Source: DASYTH01 sp035762905 (lineage in GTDB: Bacteria; Actinomycetota; Actinomycetes; Mycobacteriales; Pseudonocardiaceae). From it: a stretch of DNA of 64,000 nt. The translations under genes and the position numbers were made by a program. The notes under the pieces are model-generated. The model saw nothing but the letters and a program-made list of their open reading frames with translations. It searched no databases and was not told the DNA's origin. The stretch covers positions 98,127 through 162,126 of the forward strand of contig NZ_DASUCC010000041.1 of assembly GCF_035762905.1 (NCBI RefSeq), read 5' to 3'. Each line of letters opens with the position of its first letter. The first letter of the stretch is position 1. This document shows positions 9,279 to 17,421 of this stretch, piece by piece.

Positions 9279-9614
9279 ATGGTTGAGGACAACGGGAAAG
9301 CGCGGGAAGGCTTGGCCTGGGGGATGGTCGTGCTGCTGGCCATCGGATTCCTGATGGTGGCCGCGGTCGCGATGATCGCCGGCCTGGCGACGACCGCCTG
9401 CACGACGGCGCACAAACGCCTCATCTGCGACCCGCTCGCGCACCGGGTCGCCCTGTGGACGCCACCCACCGCCCTCGCGTCCGGGCTCGCGATCCTCGGC
9501 TTCGGGGGGCACCGGGCCGTGCGCACCGGCCGCCCCACCGGCCCCTGGCAGGTCGCCGCCTGGGGTGTCCTGGTGGTGGGCTTCATGGTGTCCTACGCGA
9601 TCACCACCGGTTGA
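9279..9614 (+). CDS. Small integral membrane protein, unknown
   Basis: 111 residues, three predicted membrane segments: WGMVVLLAIGFLMVAAVAMI, a middle LWTPPTALASGLAILGF, and VAAWGVLVVGFMVSYAI at the end. A short loop carries two Cys (TTACTTAHKRLICDP) that could form a disulfide outside the membrane. ATG 9279 follows a strong GAGGAGGGG site (about 9268-9276). I do not recognise a family. The stop lies 4 bp from the stop of the convergent argA-like gene. Confidence 0.7.
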   Translation: MVEDNGKAREGLAWGMVVLLAIGFLMVAAVAMIAGLATTACTTAHKRLICDPLAHRVALWTPPTALASGLAILGFGGHRAVRTGRPTGPWQVAAWGVLVVGFMVSYAITTG

Positions 9615-9618
9615 CCGG

Positions 9619-10128
9619 TCACAGCTCGAGCAGCATTCGGGCGTTGCCGAGGGTGTTGGGTTTGACGTAGGGGAGGTCGAGGAACTCGGCGACGCCCTCG
9701 TCGAGCGAGCGGCGGATCTCGTCGTAGACCTCGGGGGAGACCGGGGTGCCCTCGATCTCCACGAAGCCGTGCGCGGCGAAGAAGCTGGTCTCGAAGGTGA
9801 GCACGAACAGCCGGGCCAGGCCCAGTTCCTTGGCCCCGGCGATCAGCGCGTCCACCAGGACGTGGCCGATGCCCTTGCGGGTCACGCCGGACCGCACGGC
9901 GATCGTGCGCAACTCGCCGATGTCCTCCCACAGCACGTGCAGCGCGCCGCAACCGACGACCTGCCCGGACTGCTCGGCGATCAGGAACTCCTGGACGTCC
10001 TCGTACAGGGTGACCAGCGGTTTGGCCAGCAGTACCCGCCCGACGTAGCCGTCGATGATCGCCTTGATGGCCCGTACGTCGGTGGTGCGCGCCCGCCGCA
10101 CGAGCAGCTCCGGGTTCCCAGTGTTCAT
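9619..10128 (-). CDS. argA: Short-type amino-acid N-acetyltransferase (N-acetylglutamate synthase)
   Basis: 169-residue stand-alone GNAT domain, resembling the mycobacterial N-acetylglutamate synthase Rv2747, which lacks the kinase-like half of E. coli ArgA. It would make N-acetylglutamate from acetyl-CoA and glutamate, the first step of arginine synthesis. The acetyl-CoA loop is seen in RTIAVRSGVTRKGIGHVLVD, and the family-like sequences RRARTTDVRAIKAIIDGY and VLTFETSFFAAHGFVEI are present. Its position next to ftsK and upstream of pgsA/clgR/pspA repeats the mycobacterial order. The start ATG is 10128. Function is assigned by family and position; substrate is not proven. Confidence 0.82.
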   Translation of the reverse strand: MNTGNPELLVRRARTTDVRAIKAIIDGYVGRVLLAKPLVTLYEDVQEFLIAEQSGQVVGCGALHVLWEDIGELRTIAVRSGVTRKGIGHVLVDALIAGAKELGLARLFVLTFETSFFAAHGFVEIEGTPVSPEVYDEIRRSLDEGVAEFLDLPYVKPNTLGNARMLLEL

Positions 10129-10239
10129 TGGGATCCATTGAACACCGACGGCCTATTGACAGTGATCGCGTCCCGACCCAGAGTGGACGGCACCGGATAG
10201 CGTCTTGCTTGTACGCATTGCGGACACTCGGGAGTACCC
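10129..10239. promoter_or_regulatory. Divergent promoter region argA / hydroxyquinol operon
   Basis: 111-bp gap between divergent starts. A TTGACA (10156-10161) oriented towards the flavin reductase is a plausible -35 box, but no convincing -10 stands 16-18 bp on. No clear palindromic IclR operator was recognised. Confidence 0.3.
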
Positions 10240-10770
10240 ATGGCGGTCGACGCTCGTCAGCTCCGCAACTGTCTCGGCCACTTCGCCACCGGCGTCACCG
10301 TGGTCAGCTGCGAGCACGAGGGCCGGCCGCACGGCGCCACCGTCAACGCCTTCGCCGCGGTGTCCCTCGACCCGCCGCTGGTCATGGTGTCCCTGGACCG
10401 CCGGTCCCGGGCCGGCGGCTACCTGGGGCAGCGCCCGTTCACCGTCAACGTCCTGCGCGAGCGGCAGACCCGGCTGGCCCGGCACTTCGCCGGCCAGGCC
10501 AGGGCCAGCGCGGTGGAGTGGGCGATCTCCACCGCCGACCGGCCGCCCCGCCTGGTCGGCTCGCTCGCCGTGTTCGAGTGTGAGCCGTGGCGGACCTACG
10601 ACGGCGGAGACCACCAGCTGTTCCTCGGCGAGGTCGTGGACTTCGAGTACCACGGCGGCGACCCGCTGGTGTTCTACCGCGGGCAGTTCCGCCACCTGCT
10701 CGCGCCGCTCGACGAGACGCTCTGGCTCGGCTCGCTGGACTGCCCGGACCTGAGTTGGATCCTGAACTAG
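10240..10770 (+). CDS. Flavin reductase of a two-component monooxygenase
   Basis: 176 residues, FMN-binding split-barrel flavin reductase. Family marks are LGHFATGVTVVS near residue 12, GATVNAFAAVSLDPPLVMVS, RPFTVNVL and FLGEVVDF. Such proteins reduce FMN or FAD with NAD(P)H and hand it to a separate flavin-dependent hydroxylase. In a hydroxyquinol cluster the expected partner hydroxylates resorcinol or a similar phenol, but no oxygenase gene lies in this window. It is the first gene of the cluster and has its own 111-bp divergent promoter region with argA. Confidence 0.82.
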   Translation: MAVDARQLRNCLGHFATGVTVVSCEHEGRPHGATVNAFAAVSLDPPLVMVSLDRRSRAGGYLGQRPFTVNVLRERQTRLARHFAGQARASAVEWAISTADRPPRLVGSLAVFECEPWRTYDGGDHQLFLGEVVDFEYHGGDPLVFYRGQFRHLLAPLDETLWLGSLDCPDLSWILN

Positions 10771-10793
10771 CCGGCGGGCGAGGAGGCACAGAG

Positions 10794-10832
10794 GTGACCA
10801 CGCGGCACGACGACCTGAGCCCGTCCACGTGA
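10794..10832 (+). CDS. Possible 12-codon leader ORF coupled to IclR gene
   Basis: GTG 10794 is preceded at 7 nt by GAGGAGG (10780-10786), the best ribosome site in the gap. It opens a frame of 12 codons (MTTRHDDLSPST) whose stop TGA (10830-10832) overlaps the GTG start of the IclR gene at 10829. The IclR start has no good ribosome site of its own. The arrangement looks like translational coupling. A missed alternative start or a sequence error could also explain it. Confidence 0.35.
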   Translation: MTTRHDDLSPST

Positions 10833-11638
10833 AGCCGGCCGAGGACAAGGATTACGTACAGTCCCTCGAGCGCGGGCTGACGGTGATCCTCGCCTTCTCG
10901 GACAAGCGGCCGCGGCTCACCCTCGGCCAGCTGGCCAGCCTCACCGGGCTGACCCGGCCGACCGTGCGCCGGCTGGTGCTCACCCTGGCGCGGTTGGGCT
11001 ACATCCGCGCGGAGGACCGGGCGTTCTCGCTCACCCCGCACGTGCTGGCCCTCGGCTACGCGTTCACCTCCTCGCTCAACCTCGCCGAGCTGGCCCAGCC
11101 GCACATGGAGGACGTGACCGAGGTCACCAGGCACACCTGCTCGCTGGCCGCGCTGGACGGCGAGGACGCGGTGTTCCTGCTCCGGGTGCCGTCCCGCCGG
11201 GCGATGGCGCACCTGCTGCTCACCAGCACCCGGCTGCCCGCCTTCGCCAGCGCCATCGGCCGGGTGCTGCTCGCCGGGCTGCCCGATCCCGAGGTGGACT
11301 CGTTCCTGCGCAACGCCCGGTTCCCCCGGCTGACCGCGCACACCGAGACCGACCCGGTCCGGCTGCGGCAGATCATCACCGAGGTGCGCGAGCGCGGCTG
11401 GGAGGTGGTCGACCAGGAGCTGGAAGAGGGGGTCCGGTCGTTCTCCGCGCCGGTGCGGGCCAGCGGCGGCCGGGTGGTGGCGGCGCTGGGCATGTCGGTC
11501 GCGGCCGGGTCGGTGGGCCTGCCGGAGATACACAGCGCGTACCTTCCGGCCATCGTCAAGGCGGCGGGCGCGATCAGCAGCCGGCTGGGCGCCAGCTACC
11601 ACCCGAACGGACAGCGGGAGAACACGGCCAATGCGTGA
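10829..11638 (+). CDS. IclR-family regulator, PcaR/PobR-like
   Basis: 269 residues: N-terminal winged helix (QSLERGLTVILAFS, then LASLTGLTRPTVRRLVLTL, about residues 10-65) and the C-terminal IclR effector domain (about 80-255). Regulators of this subgroup control beta-ketoadipate pathway genes and bind aromatic or keto-acid effectors. It stands inside the operon it probably controls, with flavin reductase 5' and thiolase overlapping by 8 nt at the 3' end. The GTG start at 10829 is the only reasonable one in frame. Activator or repressor action cannot be told. Confidence 0.88.
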   Translation: MKPAEDKDYVQSLERGLTVILAFSDKRPRLTLGQLASLTGLTRPTVRRLVLTLARLGYIRAEDRAFSLTPHVLALGYAFTSSLNLAELAQPHMEDVTEVTRHTCSLAALDGEDAVFLLRVPSRRAMAHLLLTSTRLPAFASAIGRVLLAGLPDPEVDSFLRNARFPRLTAHTETDPVRLRQIITEVRERGWEVVDQELEEGVRSFSAPVRASGGRVVAALGMSVAAGSVGLPEIHSAYLPAIVKAAGAISSRLGASYHPNGQRENTANA

Positions 11639-12848
11639 GGCAGTCATCTGCGAGCCGGTCCGGACGCCGGTCGGCCGGTTCGGCGGGGTGTTCCGGGACG
11701 TCCCGGTCACCGCGCTGGCCGCGACCGTGGTCCGGGAGTTGTTGGCCCGCACCGGAATCCCGCCGGCAGCGATCGATGACGTCCTGTTCGGACAGTGCTA
11801 TCCCAACGGTGAGGCGCCGGCGCTCGGCCGGATCGCCGCGCTGGACTCCGGGCTGCCGGTCGAGGTGCCCGGGTTGCAGGTGGACCGGCGGTGCGGGTCC
11901 GGCCTGCAGGCGGTGCTGGACGCGGCCATGCGGGTGCAGACCGGGGTGGCCGACCTGGTGCTGGCCGGCGGCGCGGAGAGCATGAGCCAGGTGGAGTTCT
12001 ACTCGGCCGAGATGCGCTGGGGCGTCAGCGGTTCCGGGCTCGAGCTGCACGACCGGCTGGCCCGGGCGCGGGTCAGCGCGGGCGGGGTGTTCCATCCGGT
12101 CGAGGGCGGGATGCTGGAGACCGCGGAGAACCTGCGGCGGGAGTACGCGATCGCGCGGGAGGAGCAGGACGAGCTGGCGCTGACGTCGCACCGGCGCGCG
12201 GTGGCGGCCATCGAGGACGGCCGGTTCGCCGAGGAGATCGTGCCGGTGACCGTGCCGGGCCGGCGCGGAAAGCCGGACACCGCCGTGGACCGCGACGAGC
12301 ACCCGCTGCCGGACGCCAGCCTGGCCGCGCTCGCGGCGCTGCGGCCGGTGCGGCGCAAGCTCGACCCGGACGCCACGGTCACCGCCGGCAACGCCAGCGG
12401 CCAGAACGACGGCGCCGCGGTGTGCGTGGTGACGACTCCGGAGCGGGCGGCCGAGTTGGGCCTGCGCCCGCTGGCCCGGCTGGTGTCCTGGGCGGTGGCC
12501 GGGGTGCCGCCGCGGACCATGGGCCTCGGGCCGGTGCCGGCCACCGAGCGGGCGCTCGGCCGGGCCGACCTTTCCCTGGCCGACATGGACCTGATCGAGC
12601 TGAACGAGGCGTTCGCCGCGCAGGTGCTCGCGGTCACCCGGGAGTGGAAGTTCACCCCGGCCGACTTCGAGCGGACCAACGTCAACGGCTCGGGCATCTC
12701 CCTCGGCCATCCGGTCGGCGCCACCGGCGTGCGCATCCTGACCACACTGCTGCGCGAGCTGGACCGGCGCGGGCTGCGCTACGGCCTGGAGACCATGTGC
12801 ATCGGCGGCGGGCAGGGCCTGGCCGCGGTGTTCGAGCGGGTGGTCTGA
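11631..12848 (+). CDS. Thiolase, probable 3-oxoadipyl-CoA thiolase
   Basis: 405-residue thiolase. The acylated nucleophile is Cys88 (RRCGSGLQAV), with His360 in GHPVGATG and Cys390 in CIGGGQG; NEAFAAQVLAV is also typical. In this operon it would split 3-oxoadipyl-CoA into succinyl-CoA and acetyl-CoA, the last step of hydroxyquinol breakdown. Acetyl-CoA acetyltransferases have the same motifs, so specificity comes from context. It overlaps the iclR gene by 8 nt and the next gene starts 1 nt after its stop. A 3-oxoadipate CoA-transferase, needed to make its substrate, is not in the window. Confidence 0.87.
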   Translation: MREAVICEPVRTPVGRFGGVFRDVPVTALAATVVRELLARTGIPPAAIDDVLFGQCYPNGEAPALGRIAALDSGLPVEVPGLQVDRRCGSGLQAVLDAAMRVQTGVADLVLAGGAESMSQVEFYSAEMRWGVSGSGLELHDRLARARVSAGGVFHPVEGGMLETAENLRREYAIAREEQDELALTSHRRAVAAIEDGRFAEEIVPVTVPGRRGKPDTAVDRDEHPLPDASLAALAALRPVRRKLDPDATVTAGNASGQNDGAAVCVVTTPERAAELGLRPLARLVSWAVAGVPPRTMGLGPVPATERALGRADLSLADMDLIELNEAFAAQVLAVTREWKFTPADFERTNVNGSGISLGHPVGATGVRILTTLLRELDRRGLRYGLETMCIGGGQGLAAVFERVV

Positions 12849-12849
12849 C

Positions 12850-13893
12850 ATGCGGTCGTTCCGCTACCAGGCGATGCCGAGCCGGGTGGTGTTCGGTGCC
12901 GGCAGCAGCCGGCGCGACCTCGGCTCCGAAGTGGACGAGCGCGGGCACCGGGTGCTCCTGATCACCACCAAGCGGGCCGAGCCGCTGGCCGCGGCCCTCG
13001 TCGCGCCGCTTGGTGACCGGGTGGTGGGGGTGTGCACCGATGTGCAGGAACACGTCCCACGGGAGACGGCCGATGCGGCACGGACAGCTGCGCAGGAGGC
13101 TGCGGCCGATTGCCTGCTGAGCATCGGCGGGGGTTCGGTGGTCGGCACCGCCAAGGCGGTGGCCGTGGAGGCGCGCTTGCCGATCGTGGCGGTGCCGACC
13201 ACGTACTCCGGCTCCGAGATGACCCCGACCTGGGGCGTCACCGAGGGCGGCCGGAAGCGCACCGACCGGTCGCTGTCCGCCTTGCCCCGCACGGTGATCT
13301 ACGACCCGGAGCTGTTCGTCACGCTGCCGCCCGGCGTGACCGCGGCCAGCGGGCTGAACGCGCTCGCGCACTGCGTGGGCGCCGCGTACCAGCCCGGCAC
13401 CGACCCGGTCACCGCGCTGCTCGCGGTGGAGGGGGTGCGGGCGCTGGCCGCCGGGCTGCGCGGCGCGGTCGCCGACCCGGCCGACCTGGAAGCGCGCGGC
13501 GCCGCCTGCTACGGGGCCTACCTGGCGGGCACCACGCTCGCCGCGGTGGGCCCGGCGACGCACCACCGGATCTGCCACGTGCTCGGCGGGACGTTCGGCC
13601 TGCCGCACGCGCCGACCCACTCGGTGGTGCTGCCCTACGCCGCCGCGCTGGTCGAGGACCGCACGCCGGAGGCGCTGCGCGGGGTGGCCGACGTGCTCGG
13701 CACGCTGCGCGCCGCGGACGGGTTGCGGGCGCTGGCCGAGCAGATCGGCGCGCCCACCTCGCTCGCCGACCTGGGCCTGCGCGCGGAACAACTGGACCGG
13801 GCCGCGGGCGAGCTGGCCGCGGCCGGGATCCTCGACGCCGACGCCGCGCGCCGGTTCCTGGCCGCGGCGCACCAGGGCGGGTGGGGGGAGTGA
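12850..13893 (+). CDS. Maleylacetate reductase
   Basis: 347-residue member of the iron-containing alcohol dehydrogenase family, reducing maleylacetate to 3-oxoadipate with NAD(P)H. Seen: the N-terminal FRYQAMPSRVVFGAG start typical of maleylacetate reductases, the nucleotide-binding SIGGGSVVGTAKAVA, VPTTYSGSEMTPTWGVTE, and His-rich metal or active-site segments NALAHCV, HHRICHVLGG and PHAPTHS. Starts 1 nt after the thiolase stop and overlaps the dioxygenase start by 4 nt (GTGA), so all are one transcript. Confidence 0.93.
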   Translation: MRSFRYQAMPSRVVFGAGSSRRDLGSEVDERGHRVLLITTKRAEPLAAALVAPLGDRVVGVCTDVQEHVPRETADAARTAAQEAAADCLLSIGGGSVVGTAKAVAVEARLPIVAVPTTYSGSEMTPTWGVTEGGRKRTDRSLSALPRTVIYDPELFVTLPPGVTAASGLNALAHCVGAAYQPGTDPVTALLAVEGVRALAAGLRGAVADPADLEARGAACYGAYLAGTTLAAVGPATHHRICHVLGGTFGLPHAPTHSVVLPYAAALVEDRTPEALRGVADVLGTLRAADGLRALAEQIGAPTSLADLGLRAEQLDRAAGELAAAGILDADAARRFLAAAHQGGWGE

Positions 13894-14684
13894 CGCTCAC
13901 CGACCAGGTGGTGGCCAGCTTCGGCGGCGCCGCCTCGCCCCGGTTCGCCGAGATCATGACCAGCCTGGTCCGGCACCTGCACGCGTTCATCGGCGAGGTG
14001 CGGCTGACCGAGGCGGAGTGGGCCGCCGCGATCGACTTCCTGACCCGTACCGGGCAGCAGTGCGACGACCGGCGCCAGGAGTTCATCCTGCTGTCCGATG
14101 TGCTCGGTGCCTCGATGGCCGTGATCGACGTGAACCACCCGACCGGCGGCACCGCCACCGAGTCCACCGTGCTCGGCCCGTTCTTCGTGCCCGGCGCGCC
14201 CGAGTTCGCGGCCGGCGAGGACATCTCCGCAGGCGCGCCCGGCACGCCGTGCCACTTCTCCGGCACGGTCCGGTCCCCGGCGGGCGACCCGGTCCCGGAC
14301 GCCGAGATCGACGTGTGGCAGTCCGACGAGACCGGCCACTACGACGTGCAGTACCCCGACCTGGATCAGCCCCGGGGCCGGGCCCGGCTGCGCACCGACG
14401 CCAGCGGGGCCTACTCGTTCTCCTCGGTGCGCCCGGAGTCCTACCCGATTCCCCACGACGGCCCGGTCGGCGACCTGCTCAAGGCGGCCGGCCGCGGCCC
14501 GATGCGCCCGGCGCACATTCATTTCAAGATCACCGCGCCCGGTTTCCGGACCCTGGTCACGCACATCTTCGTGGCCGGCGACCCGCATCTGGGCTCGGAC
14601 GCGGTGTTCGGTGTGAAGGACGCGCTCATCACCGGCTTCGACGGCGACCGGGCGTCCTTCGACTTCACGCTGGCCCGGTCCTGA
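13890..14684 (+). CDS. Hydroxyquinol 1,2-dioxygenase
   Basis: 264-residue intradiol ring-cleavage dioxygenase that opens 1,2,4-trihydroxybenzene to maleylacetate using Fe(III). The four iron ligands can be placed as Tyr151 (GHYDVQY), Tyr185 (PESYPIPHDGP), His209 and His211 (PAHIHFK); this 34/24/2 spacing fits the family. The N-terminal helical dimerisation part (residues 1-100) has LTRTGQQCDDRRQEFILLSD and ASMAVIDVNHP, which point to hydroxyquinol rather than catechol enzymes. The next gene starts 29 bp downstream and belongs to a different process. Confidence 0.93.
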   Translation: MTLTDQVVASFGGAASPRFAEIMTSLVRHLHAFIGEVRLTEAEWAAAIDFLTRTGQQCDDRRQEFILLSDVLGASMAVIDVNHPTGGTATESTVLGPFFVPGAPEFAAGEDISAGAPGTPCHFSGTVRSPAGDPVPDAEIDVWQSDETGHYDVQYPDLDQPRGRARLRTDASGAYSFSSVRPESYPIPHDGPVGDLLKAAGRGPMRPAHIHFKITAPGFRTLVTHIFVAGDPHLGSDAVFGVKDALITGFDGDRASFDFTLARS

Positions 14685-14713
14685 CCGCCGGCAGCCCGGT
14701 TACGCTGTGAGTC

Positions 14714-16138
14714 GTGTCTGCTCCGGAATCCTCTCGTCGGGTCGCGCTGCTCACCCTCGGGTGCGCGCGTAACGAGGTCGACTCCGAGGAGCTGGCCGGG
14801 CGGCTGGGCGAGGGCGGCTGGGAGCTGGTCGACGCGGACGGTCCCGGCGGTGCGGACGTGGTGGTGGTGAACACCTGCGCGTTCGTGGCGTCGGCCAAAA
14901 AGGACTCGGTGGACACCCTGCTGGCCGCCGCCGACACGGGCGCCAAGGTCGTCGCGGTGGGCTGCATGGCCGAGCGGTACGGGGTCGAGCTGGCCGAGAG
15001 CATGCCGGAGGCGGCCGCCGTGCTGGGCTTCGACCACTACCCCGACCTGGCCGACCGGCTGGCCGACGTGGTCGCCGGGCGCCGGGTCGAGTCGCACGTG
15101 CCGGCCGACCGGCGCACCCTGCTGCCGATCACCCCGGTACACCGGCAGCGGGCGGCCGGCGAGGTGGCGCTGCCCGGTCACGGCTGGGGCCCCCGGGTGC
15201 TGCGCCGGCGGCTGGACGACGCGCCGGTGGCCCCGCTGAAGATCGCCTCCGGGTGCGACCGGCGGTGCGCGTTCTGCGCGATCCCGTCGTTCCGCGGGGC
15301 GTTCGTCTCCCGGCATCCGGACGAGATCGTGGCCGAGGCCGCGTGGCTGGCCGGGCAGGGCGCCCGGGAGCTGTTCCTGGTCAGCGAGAACTCCACCTCG
15401 TACGGCAAGGACCTGGACCGCTCGCTCGGCGGCCTCGAGGCGCTGCTGCCCCGGTTGGCCGCGGTGCCCGGGGTGGACCGGGTGCGGGTGTCCTACCTGC
15501 AGCCGGCCGAGACCCGCCCGGCACTGGTCGAGGCCATCGCCGGCACCCCCGGCGTCGCCGACTACTTCGACATGTCGTTCCAGCACGCCAGCGAGCCGGT
15601 GCTGCGCCGGATGCGCCGGTTCGGCTCGACCGGCTCGTTCCTGGCGCTGATCGACCGGATCCGCGGGTTGGCCCCGGCCGCCGGCATCCGCAGCAACGTG
15701 ATCGTCGGGTTCCCCGGCGAGACCGAGGCGGACCTGGCCGAGTTGGAGCGGTTCCTGACCGCGGCCCGGCTGGACGCGGTCGGCGTGTTCGGCTACTCCG
15801 ACGAGGACGGCACCGAGGCCGAGGGCCTGCCCGGCAAGCTCGACGAGGACGCCGTCGCCGAGCGGGTGGCCCGGGTGTCGGACCTGGTCGAGCAGCTCAC
15901 CGCGCAGCGGGCCGAGGACCGGATCGGCGAGGAGGTGACCGTGCTGGTCGAGCAGGCCGGCGCGGAGTGCCTCGGCCGGGCCGCACACCAGGCGCCCGAG
16001 GTGGACGGCGAGTGCGTGCTGCCGGACGGAGCCGGGCTGGCGGCCGGCGACCTGGTCCGCGGCACGGTGCGCGCCGCGGAAGGGGTCGACCTGGTGGTCG
16101 ATCCGCTCGAGGTGCTGCCGCGCAGGGCCCGGCCATGA
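14714..16138 (+). CDS. rimO: Ribosomal protein S12 methylthiotransferase RimO
   Basis: 474-residue radical-SAM methylthiotransferase that modifies an aspartate of ribosomal protein S12. It has the N-terminal MTTase domain (LTLGCARNEVDSEELAGRL, VVNTCAFV, VAVGCMAERY, with three cluster Cys), the radical-SAM Cys181-X3-Cys185-X2-Cys188 in SGCDRRCAFCAIPSFRG, and a C-terminal TRAM domain (about residues 400-470). RimO rather than MiaB is supported by NEVDSE and by ATG overlap with pgsA, a common actinobacterial pairing. GTG 14714 start. Confidence 0.93.
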   Translation: MSAPESSRRVALLTLGCARNEVDSEELAGRLGEGGWELVDADGPGGADVVVVNTCAFVASAKKDSVDTLLAAADTGAKVVAVGCMAERYGVELAESMPEAAAVLGFDHYPDLADRLADVVAGRRVESHVPADRRTLLPITPVHRQRAAGEVALPGHGWGPRVLRRRLDDAPVAPLKIASGCDRRCAFCAIPSFRGAFVSRHPDEIVAEAAWLAGQGARELFLVSENSTSYGKDLDRSLGGLEALLPRLAAVPGVDRVRVSYLQPAETRPALVEAIAGTPGVADYFDMSFQHASEPVLRRMRRFGSTGSFLALIDRIRGLAPAAGIRSNVIVGFPGETEADLAELERFLTAARLDAVGVFGYSDEDGTEAEGLPGKLDEDAVAERVARVSDLVEQLTAQRAEDRIGEEVTVLVEQAGAECLGRAAHQAPEVDGECVLPDGAGLAAGDLVRGTVRAAEGVDLVVDPLEVLPRRARP

Positions 16139-16758
16139 CTCCGGAGCCGGTGCAGCCGGTCGACGGCCTCGCGGAGCCGGCGGCGGTGATCCCGCTGGTC
16201 AACATCGCCAACCTGCTCACCGTGACCCGGCTGGTGCTGGTCCCGGTGTTCCTGCTGGCGCTGTTCGCCGAGGGCGGCGAGTCGAGCACCTGGCAGCTGA
16301 TCGCGTTCACCGTGTTCGCCCTCGCCTCGATCACCGACCACGTGGACGGGCGGCTGGCGCGCAAGTTCGGCCTGGTCACCGACTTCGGCAAGATCGCCGA
16401 CCCGATCGCGGACAAGGCGCTGGTCGGCGCGGCGCTGGTCGGGCTGAGCCTGCTCGGTGAGCTGCCCTGGTGGGTGACCGTGGTGATCGCCGTGCGCGAG
16501 CTCGGCGTGACCCTGCTGCGGTTCTGGGTGATCCGGTACGGGGTGATCCCGGCCAGCCGGGGCGGGAAGGCCAAGACGCTCGCCCAGATCGTCGCGATCG
16601 GCCTGTTCCTGCTGCCGCTGCCGGCCGCGTTCGACCCGCTGTGCTGGGCGGTCATGGCCGTGGCGCTGGTGCTGACCGTGGTCACCGGGCTGGACTACGT
16701 GTACCGGGCGGTGCGGCTGCGCGCCACCGCGCGGCGGGCCCTGCCGGGCACCGGGTGA
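16135..16758 (+). CDS. pgsA: CDP-diacylglycerol--glycerol-3-phosphate 3-phosphatidyltransferase
   Basis: 207-residue membrane enzyme of the CDP-alcohol phosphatidyltransferase family, making phosphatidylglycerol phosphate. The catalytic pattern DG-X2-AR-X8-G-X3-D-X3-D is visible as DGRLARKFG (Asp71), then TDFGKIADPIADK. N-terminal NIANLLTVTRLVLVPVF is typical of PgsA. ATG overlaps the rimO stop (ATGA) and its stop overlaps the cinA start (GTGA). In mycobacteria a pgsA paralogue (pgsA3) likewise sits before clgR and pspA. Confidence 0.93.
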   Translation: MTPEPVQPVDGLAEPAAVIPLVNIANLLTVTRLVLVPVFLLALFAEGGESSTWQLIAFTVFALASITDHVDGRLARKFGLVTDFGKIADPIADKALVGAALVGLSLLGELPWWVTVVIAVRELGVTLLRFWVIRYGVIPASRGGKAKTLAQIVAIGLFLLPLPAAFDPLCWAVMAVALVLTVVTGLDYVYRAVRLRATARRALPGTG

Positions 16759-17270
16759 CGGGGCTTGCCGAGGCGCTGGGCATCGAGCCGGACCGGGTGG
16801 TCGCGGTCATCGAGGCGCTGCGGGCCCGCAACGAGACGGTGGCCACCGCCGAGTCGCTGACCGGCGGGCTGGTGTGCGCGGTGCTCACCGGCGTCCCCGG
16901 GGCCAGCGCGGTGGTCCGCGGCGGGCTGGTCGTCTACGCCAGCCAGCTCAAGGTCGCCCTGGCCGGGGTGAACGGGCGGGCGCTGTACGAGCACGGGGCG
17001 GTGCACCCGCTGATCGCCGAGGAGCTGGCCGCCGGGGCCCGGGACCGGTGCCAGGCGAGCTGGGGGATCGGGCTGACCGGGGTGGCCGGGCCGGACCCGC
17101 AGGACGGGGTGCGGCCGGGCACCGTGCACATCGGGGTGGCCGGTCCGGGTCCGGTGATCGTGGACACGCTGCTCACCGGCGGTGACCGGCACGCGGTGCG
17201 GGCGGCCGCCGTCCGGCGCGCCGTGGAGCTGCTTCAAGCCGGAATCGACCGGTCGCCGAGCGGTCGTTGA
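16755..17270 (+). CDS. CinA C-terminal-domain protein (nicotinamide mononucleotide deamidase type)
   Basis: 171 residues, consisting only of the CinA C-terminal (PncC-like) domain. It has TVATAESLTGGLVCAVLTGVP, VVRGGLVVYASQLK and the GLTGVAGPDPQDG block found in NMN deamidases, which return NMN to nicotinate mononucleotide for NAD recycling. The N-terminal MoCF-like half of full CinA is absent, as is usual in this gene context. GTG start overlaps pgsA. Confidence 0.88.
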   Translation: MTGLAEALGIEPDRVVAVIEALRARNETVATAESLTGGLVCAVLTGVPGASAVVRGGLVVYASQLKVALAGVNGRALYEHGAVHPLIAEELAAGARDRCQASWGIGLTGVAGPDPQDGVRPGTVHIGVAGPGPVIVDTLLTGGDRHAVRAAAVRRAVELLQAGIDRSPSGR

Positions 17271-17291
17271 GCAGGGTGCGCCCGGTGCGGG

Positions 17292-17317
17292 GGAACATGA
17301 GGGCCGGACCGCTCGTT
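17292..17317 (+). promoter_or_regulatory. ECF-sigma (SigE-type) promoter for clgR
   Basis: GGAAC at 17292-17296 and CGTT at 17314-17317, separated by exactly 17 nt, match the -35/-10 pattern of SigE-like ECF sigma factors. The start codon of clgR lies about 105 bp downstream. An identical pattern with the same spacing stands before pspA. GTAGCTAC (17375-17382), a small palindrome, is the only other element seen in this gap. Confidence 0.55.
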
Positions 17318-17421
17318 CGCCCTTGGCGGACGGGTGGGCCGGGTCGCTGCGGACGGCCGCATCGGCTCGGTAACGTAGCTACTGTGCTCGGCTGGACCCG
17401 CCGGACGAAGGGAGGCGCGCG

